Shown here: positions 24,101-26,865 of the stretch, piece after piece
Numbering within the stretch: the stretch's first letter is position 1
Layout: each line of letters begins with the position of its first letter
Assembly: GCA_051651625.1 (NCBI GenBank)
Contig: JBOFSQ010000052.1
Location: forward strand, 1-26,865
DNA length: 26,865 nt
Origin: JBOFSQ01 sp051651625
GTDB lineage: Bacteria; Planctomycetota; Planctomycetia; Pirellulales; Thermoguttaceae
Direction: 5' to 3'
Made by a program: the position numbers and the translations under genes
Notes under the pieces: model-generated
The model's database searches: none
The model's input: the letters and a program-made list of their open reading frames with translations, nothing else
Told to the model about the DNA's origin: nothing

Positions 24101-24297
24101 TAGTTCCCTCCTTTGGCGATACGAATCAAAGCCGAAATGCTCTCACGGATCACGCGGACTGCACGCCCTTTCAGACCGAAACGGACTACACACAATCGGC
24201 CACGTTTGATCTCGTTGCGGACTGTACCGACAGAGATATTCAGCATCTCTGCGGCTTGCTTGATCGTGACGTAATCACTGAGGCGTTCTTCATTCAT
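24100..24297 (-). CDS. Small HTH protein, excisionase-like
   Basis: A 65-residue protein dominated by a winged-helix/MerR-like HTH_17 domain: YVTIKQAAEMLNISVGTVRNEIKRGRLCVVRFG, then a basic stretch and VIRESISALI. Such proteins serve as excisionases (bending att DNA) or as repressors. The ATG at 24297 has AAGGA seven bases upstream on its strand; the frame is open farther upstream but that stretch contains the intergenic operator-like repeat. The gene is the first of a two-gene minus-strand operon with the integrase (TAATG overlap). Confidence 0.85.
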   Translation of the reverse strand: MNEERLSDYVTIKQAAEMLNISVGTVRNEIKRGRLCVVRFGLKGRAVRVIRESISALIRIAKGGN

Positions 24298-24337
24298 GTT
24301 GACATCCTTATCACTAACGCGGATTGTCTTTTCGATG

Positions 24338-24398
24338 CCGCCAAATTTTCCTTGGCTAACAACATCGAAAATCACCCGACAATGGGAGAATTTGGCGG
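24338..24398. promoter_or_regulatory. Operator-like inverted repeat between the excisionase-like and chagasin-like genes
   Basis: CCGCCAAATT (24338-24347) and AATTTGGCGG (24389-24398) are perfectly complementary. Allowing one G-T they extend inward by about three more pairs. The arms lie about 51 bases apart (centre to centre) in a divergent intergenic region, the right arm ending five bases before the -35 of the plus-strand promoter. The HTH protein is a plausible ligand; binding is inferred. Confidence 0.5.
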
Positions 24399-24403
24399 TG
24401 CCA

Positions 24404-24431
24404 TTGACTTTGTGGGAGAGGGCGATATACT
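24404..24431 (+). promoter_or_regulatory. Strong promoter of the chagasin-like gene
   Basis: TTGACT (24404-24409), 16 bases, TATACT (24426-24431). Expected start near 24438, leaving a leader of about 45 bases with AGGAG at 24471-24475. Confidence 0.7.
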
Positions 24432-24482
24432 GTGTTGGCGTATGAGGGTGTTTTATACGATTCGAGAAACAGGAGATCATCT

Positions 24483-24788
24483 ATGAAAACTGTAGAGTTG
24501 GTTTTGAATCCAGTCATTAAAAGTAGGGGGATTCACGTCGAGGAGCTTTCGTCGAATAGTTCAACTGGGTTTGAGTGGCAGTGGGTTGATCGGAATTGTC
24601 CAGGTTGTGTGGAAGAGACACATGAATACTTGCAAGCAAAAACGGCTCAGTGTGGTGTTGGCGGGATTGAGAAATGGACTTTCCGGTCAAAAATGGTGGG
24701 GGAAGAAGTTGTGAAACTTGAGTATACTAACGGACAAGGAGACGTTAGCGATACGTTTGAAATTCGCTTCATTGTTAGGCAGCGTTAG
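24483..24788 (+). CDS. Chagasin-like (MEROPS I42 type) cysteine-protease inhibitor
   Basis: A 101-residue protein that fits the chagasin/ICP fold: the first inhibitory loop as NSSTGFEWQW (residues 25-34, family NPTTGxxW), the second as CGVGG followed by WTFRSKMVGEEVVKLEY (family GxG...F.....G...L...Y). The third loop (RPW in the family) is replaced by TNGQGD. These inhibitors block papain-family cysteine proteases. No signal peptide or lipobox is visible, so the product should stay in the cytoplasm, unlike many bacterial members. AGGAG supports the ATG at 24483. It sits on an integrase-borne island under its own strong promoter. Remote family assignment; not certain. Confidence 0.6.
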   Translation: MKTVELVLNPVIKSRGIHVEELSSNSSTGFEWQWVDRNCPGCVEETHEYLQAKTAQCGVGGIEKWTFRSKMVGEEVVKLEYTNGQGDVSDTFEIRFIVRQR

Positions 24789-25002
24789 GCTTTTCACAGG
24801 AAGCCGCGTTTGTGTTGAGATATAGTTTAGACTCTTGCGTTGCGTGGGGCGTGGCGGGCGTTTTGGTGCTTGGACAATCGCAATCTGCGGGAAATGAACA
24901 GGCCTCCGCTCATTGTGCGTTGACCAACGTATGAGTTCGGCGGCAGTTCCCACGTTTTGCTGCGTTAAACAGGCGGTGTAACACCGATTTTACAAACAAT
25001 CG
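24789..25002. other. Spacer without recognisable gene
   Basis: About 215 bases with stops in the plus-strand frames and no homology that can be recognised. A small hairpin CGGTG/CACCG lies at about 24974-24986. It separates the chagasin-like gene from the methyltransferase and may be decayed mobile DNA. Confidence 0.5.
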
Positions 25003-25011
25003 TGCTATAGT
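25003..25011 (+). promoter_or_regulatory. Extended -10 promoter of the methyltransferase gene
   Basis: TGCTATAGT (TG at 25003-25004, TATAGT at 25006-25011) without a good -35. The predicted start near 25018 is only about eight bases before the ATG at 25026, so the message would be leaderless or nearly so, consistent with the absence of a Shine-Dalgarno sequence. Confidence 0.5.
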
Positions 25012-25025
25012 CTCAAAGTGTGACA

Positions 25026-25994
25026 ATGTATCAATACGTCAACACAGATTGTTTTTCGTTCATGACTTCAATGAACGAAAACAGTATTGCAGCTATCGTG
25101 ACTGATCCGCCTTATGGTGTCAAAGAATATACGCAAGTTGAGATTCAGAAAAAGCGCGACGGACAAGGTGGAATCTGGCGGCGACCACAGTGTTTCGATG
25201 GCCATGTGAGGCAACCCGTTCCGCGATTCTCTGTGATCAACGACGATCCAAAAGAGCGACGGAAAGTCTTCGATTTTTTTGTCGCGTTTGCAGAACTGGC
25301 GTACCCCATTCTCACGCCGGGTGGTCATGTCTTCATCGCATCGACGCCACTGCTATCCGACATTGTCAGCACAGCGATGCGACAAATCGGTTTTGAACGA
25401 CGTGGAGAAATCATCCGCACTGTTTGCACGCTGCGCGGCGGAGATCGCCCAAAAGGAGCCGAAAGAGAGTTCGACGATGTCTCGGTGATCCCGCGTGGGT
25501 TGTGGGAACCGTGGGGACTCTACCGCAAACCACTCGCCGAAAAAACGGTTGCCGAAAATCTTCGAGTGTGGTCTACTGGCGCGCTACGCCGCGAGCGAGC
25601 TGACATCCCATTCTCCGATATTATTGATGGTGGCAAAGTCCCAGCAGCAGAGCGAGAAATTGCCGATCATCCTAGCATTAAACCACAATCATTTCTGCGG
25701 AAAATTGTATACGCTGCGCTCCCTGTCGGTAAGGGGATCGTCTTCGACCCATTTGCCGGAAGTGGTTCAACACTTGCCGCCGCTGAACACTATTCATACG
25801 ATAGCATCGGAACAGAAATCAACGCCGACTTCTACAAAATCGGCGAGTCCGCTATTCCAAAACTGGCCGCTCTCTATCCCAAGCAATTACTTTTGCGCAA
25901 AGGGCGAAAAGGGTGGAATGGGAATAGCGACTTTTGCTCTCATAGCGATCTTCTGTGGAGTGATCGGACACTTGTTGGTGTTCAAGAAGACTGA
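25026..25994 (+). CDS. Site-specific DNA methyltransferase (beta-class, N6-adenine or N4-cytosine)
   Basis: A 322-residue amino-methyltransferase with the beta-class motif order: catalytic motif IV TDPPYG near the N-terminus (Asp27-Pro-Pro-Tyr30), a central target-recognition stretch, HPSIKPQSFLRKIV, and AdoMet-binding motif I FDPFAGSGSTLAAA near the C-terminus (about 240-253). DPPY favours adenine-N6, but the class does not settle the base or target. The start may also be GTG 25020; neither has a Shine-Dalgarno. The C-terminal 36 codons overlap, tail to tail, the nuclease gene on the other strand, and catalytic motifs are complete before the overlap. With that nuclease it probably forms a type II restriction-modification system. 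Confidence 0.9.
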   Translation: MYQYVNTDCFSFMTSMNENSIAAIVTDPPYGVKEYTQVEIQKKRDGQGGIWRRPQCFDGHVRQPVPRFSVINDDPKERRKVFDFFVAFAELAYPILTPGGHVFIASTPLLSDIVSTAMRQIGFERRGEIIRTVCTLRGGDRPKGAEREFDDVSVIPRGLWEPWGLYRKPLAEKTVAENLRVWSTGALRRERADIPFSDIIDGGKVPAAEREIADHPSIKPQSFLRKIVYAALPVGKGIVFDPFAGSGSTLAAAEHYSYDSIGTEINADFYKIGESAIPKLAALYPKQLLLRKGRKGWNGNSDFCSHSDLLWSDRTLVGVQED

Positions 25995-26525
25995 CCCGTC
26001 GCGCAGTTTGGCTGTTCCGATTGCAGTTGTGGTGTATGTTTCTGTACGCTGTGAAGCGTTTTCGTTGCGTTGGCTGCCTTGGTATTTCCAGTCCGACGAA
26101 TCTTCGTGTTCAAATCCGATCAAGTCTGCAATCTCAACTTGCACAAACTCGATGTCGCCGTTTTGCTGCGTCTCGAAGCAAACAATGACGTGCCATCCGC
26201 TGTGACCGTTATGCCCTTCGCCACCTTTCATTGGTTTGTTGGACGCCTTTACTTCAAGCCCAATCCCAAGTTTTGTGTGTTTCAGGTCTGGGTATCTTTG
26301 GTCGTGAAAAATCTTGTATGGACTTACGTCGTTTAGATGTTTCGTGAAGACGTTAGAAACAACACCGCTGAAATTATTCGACTGAATAATTTGGCTTAAA
26401 TTGATTTGTGTTTTCTTACGAATCAGTGCGAAGAAGTCCTGCGTTTTCTGCATCGCTTCGAAGATTGCTGCTGGAGTCAGTCCGCTCGGAAGCGGTACTT
26501 GGCGAAGATGTTTTTTGTCCAACAT
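25887..26525 (-). CDS. Putative PD-(D/E)XK restriction endonuclease
   Basis: A 212-residue protein with a textbook nuclease signature: Pro79-Asp80, ten residues, then Glu91-Val-Lys93 (RYPD...LEVKAS), followed by a His-rich segment GGEGHNGHSGWHVIVCFE (about 101-118). No named restriction enzyme family is recognised. The context, convergent with a DNA methyltransferase and overlapping it by 108 bases at the 3' ends, makes a restriction endonuclease the best call. AGGGG eight bases before the ATG at 26525 (minus strand) supports the start. Alternative: a non-restriction nuclease of the same fold, such as a repair or defence nuclease. Confidence 0.72.
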   Translation of the reverse strand: MLDKKHLRQVPLPSGLTPAAIFEAMQKTQDFFALIRKKTQINLSQIIQSNNFSGVVSNVFTKHLNDVSPYKIFHDQRYPDLKHTKLGIGLEVKASNKPMKGGEGHNGHSGWHVIVCFETQQNGDIEFVQVEIADLIGFEHEDSSDWKYQGSQRNENASQRTETYTTTAIGTAKLRDGSVFLNTNKCPITPQKIAMRAKVAIPIPPFSPFAQK

Positions 26526-26747
26526 AAAATGCCCCTGAAACTGTTCACGATGAGTGTAACGCTAAAGAGGCAAGAAGTGTATCGAAAATATGGCAAGAGG
26601 TGAAGAGGAAAAATGCACGCCACCTGCCATCGAAACCGACAACGACGCCGCCATCATACCCGCCCATTATGCGTTGCGGAGTGGGCGAAACGTCGGGATT
26701 TGTACCGTCCGGCTCCGATGCGGGAACGGTATCGGTGTACAATGTCA

Positions 26748-26848
26748 CCCCCCTGTTAGTAATCGGGGGGGAAGGCGTTGCGGGAAGTCCCGCCCGCGTC
26801 GGTGCAGGCTTGCAGCCGAGCGCGGGCGGGGCAATCCCAGCAACCGCC
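26748..26848. repeat. Stacked GC-rich inverted repeats at the right end
   Basis: A CCCCCC/GGGGGG hairpin (26748-26753, 26765-26771) is followed by a longer inverted repeat with perfect CCCGCCCGCG/CGCGGGCGGG arms near 26789-26798 and 26821-26830, extending imperfectly outward to 26774 and 26848, and a TCGG/CCGA inner stem (26799-26819). The 340 bases after the nuclease gene hold no convincing gene; an open minus-strand frame of 104 codons is Pro/Ala/Gly-rich and built on these repeats. Lengthy GC-rich arms suggest a mobile repeat or a terminator for a gene beyond the window. Confidence 0.6.
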
Positions 26849-26865
26849 TCACGCGACATTGCAAA

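Larger units (their letters stand above)
22696..26865. mobile_element. Integrated genomic island at tRNA-Glu (right end outside window)
   Basis: Integrase abutting the tRNA 3' end, a coupled excisionase-like gene, a protease-inhibitor-like gene and a methyltransferase/nuclease pair form a compact accessory module. Base composition from about 24.3 kb on is visibly less GC-rich than upstream. No second copy of the tRNA 3' end occurs before 26865, so the other boundary must be beyond the window, or has been lost. Confidence 0.8.

Noticed and set aside
26545..26859. 104-codon minus-strand frame at the right end
   Set aside because: Pro/Ala/Gly-rich, no family resemblance, no ribosome binding site, and it lies on GC-rich inverted repeats and the nuclease leader.
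22769..26865. Right attachment site of the island inside the window
   Set aside because: No second copy of the tRNA-Glu 3' end (for example the GGTTCGATTCCCC segment) is seen after 22768.

Overview
The window looks like a chromosomal segment of a planctomycete or close relative, a Gram-negative with moderately GC-rich DNA. The pointers are a secreted DUF1080 (3-keto-disaccharide hydrolase) protein, an unusually large OstA/LptA-like protein beside KdsD, a LolC/E-type permease with an enlarged periplasmic domain, a planctomycete-style phage integrase, and spacers packed with short-period inverted repeats. This placement is inference; no rRNA or other marker gene is present.

Layout. 1-4.1 kb: a palindromic repeat copy, then a large hybrid histidine kinase on the minus strand with its own promoter. 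4.1-7.4 kb: divergent vitamin B12-dependent ribonucleotide reductase with a candidate NrdR operator. 7.4-8.4 kb: a composite inverted repeat, a small DUF2442 gene and a hairpin cluster. 8.4-12.7 kb: lysS, a secreted Pro/Ala/Thr-rich protein and a LolC/E-like permease, all on the plus strand. 12.7-14.1 kb: an orphan parA flanked by two related palindromic repeats, then queF, whose 3' end runs into a dispersed hairpin repeat. 14.1-18.9 kb: a hairpin cluster, kdsD and the giant OstA/LptA-like gene, an outer-membrane lipopolysaccharide theme. 18.9-22.6 kb: repeats, the DUF1080 gene with a strong promoter, and a second hybrid kinase with a dCache sensor. 22.7 kb to the end: tRNA-Glu(CTC) and an integrated element starting at its 3' end. 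The element holds an integrase reading into the tRNA, a translationally coupled HTH/excisionase-like gene, a divergently transcribed chagasin-like (I42) protease-inhibitor gene, and a convergent DNA methyltransferase / PD-(D/E)XK nuclease pair that looks like a restriction-modification system. Its far end is outside the window.

The most notable unexplained structure is in the spacers. At least three dispersed repeat families are present: a GGTTCGGC palindrome element (three copies), a CACAAAGGCACGAAG-type composite element (three sites) and a CCTAT-CGTCCTAT palindrome (two copies flanking parA). Copies of the first two are arranged as inverted pairs around the OstA-like gene. On the island, the chagasin-like gene with its divergent operator-like repeat and the leaderless methyltransferase are the accessory features most worth following up.
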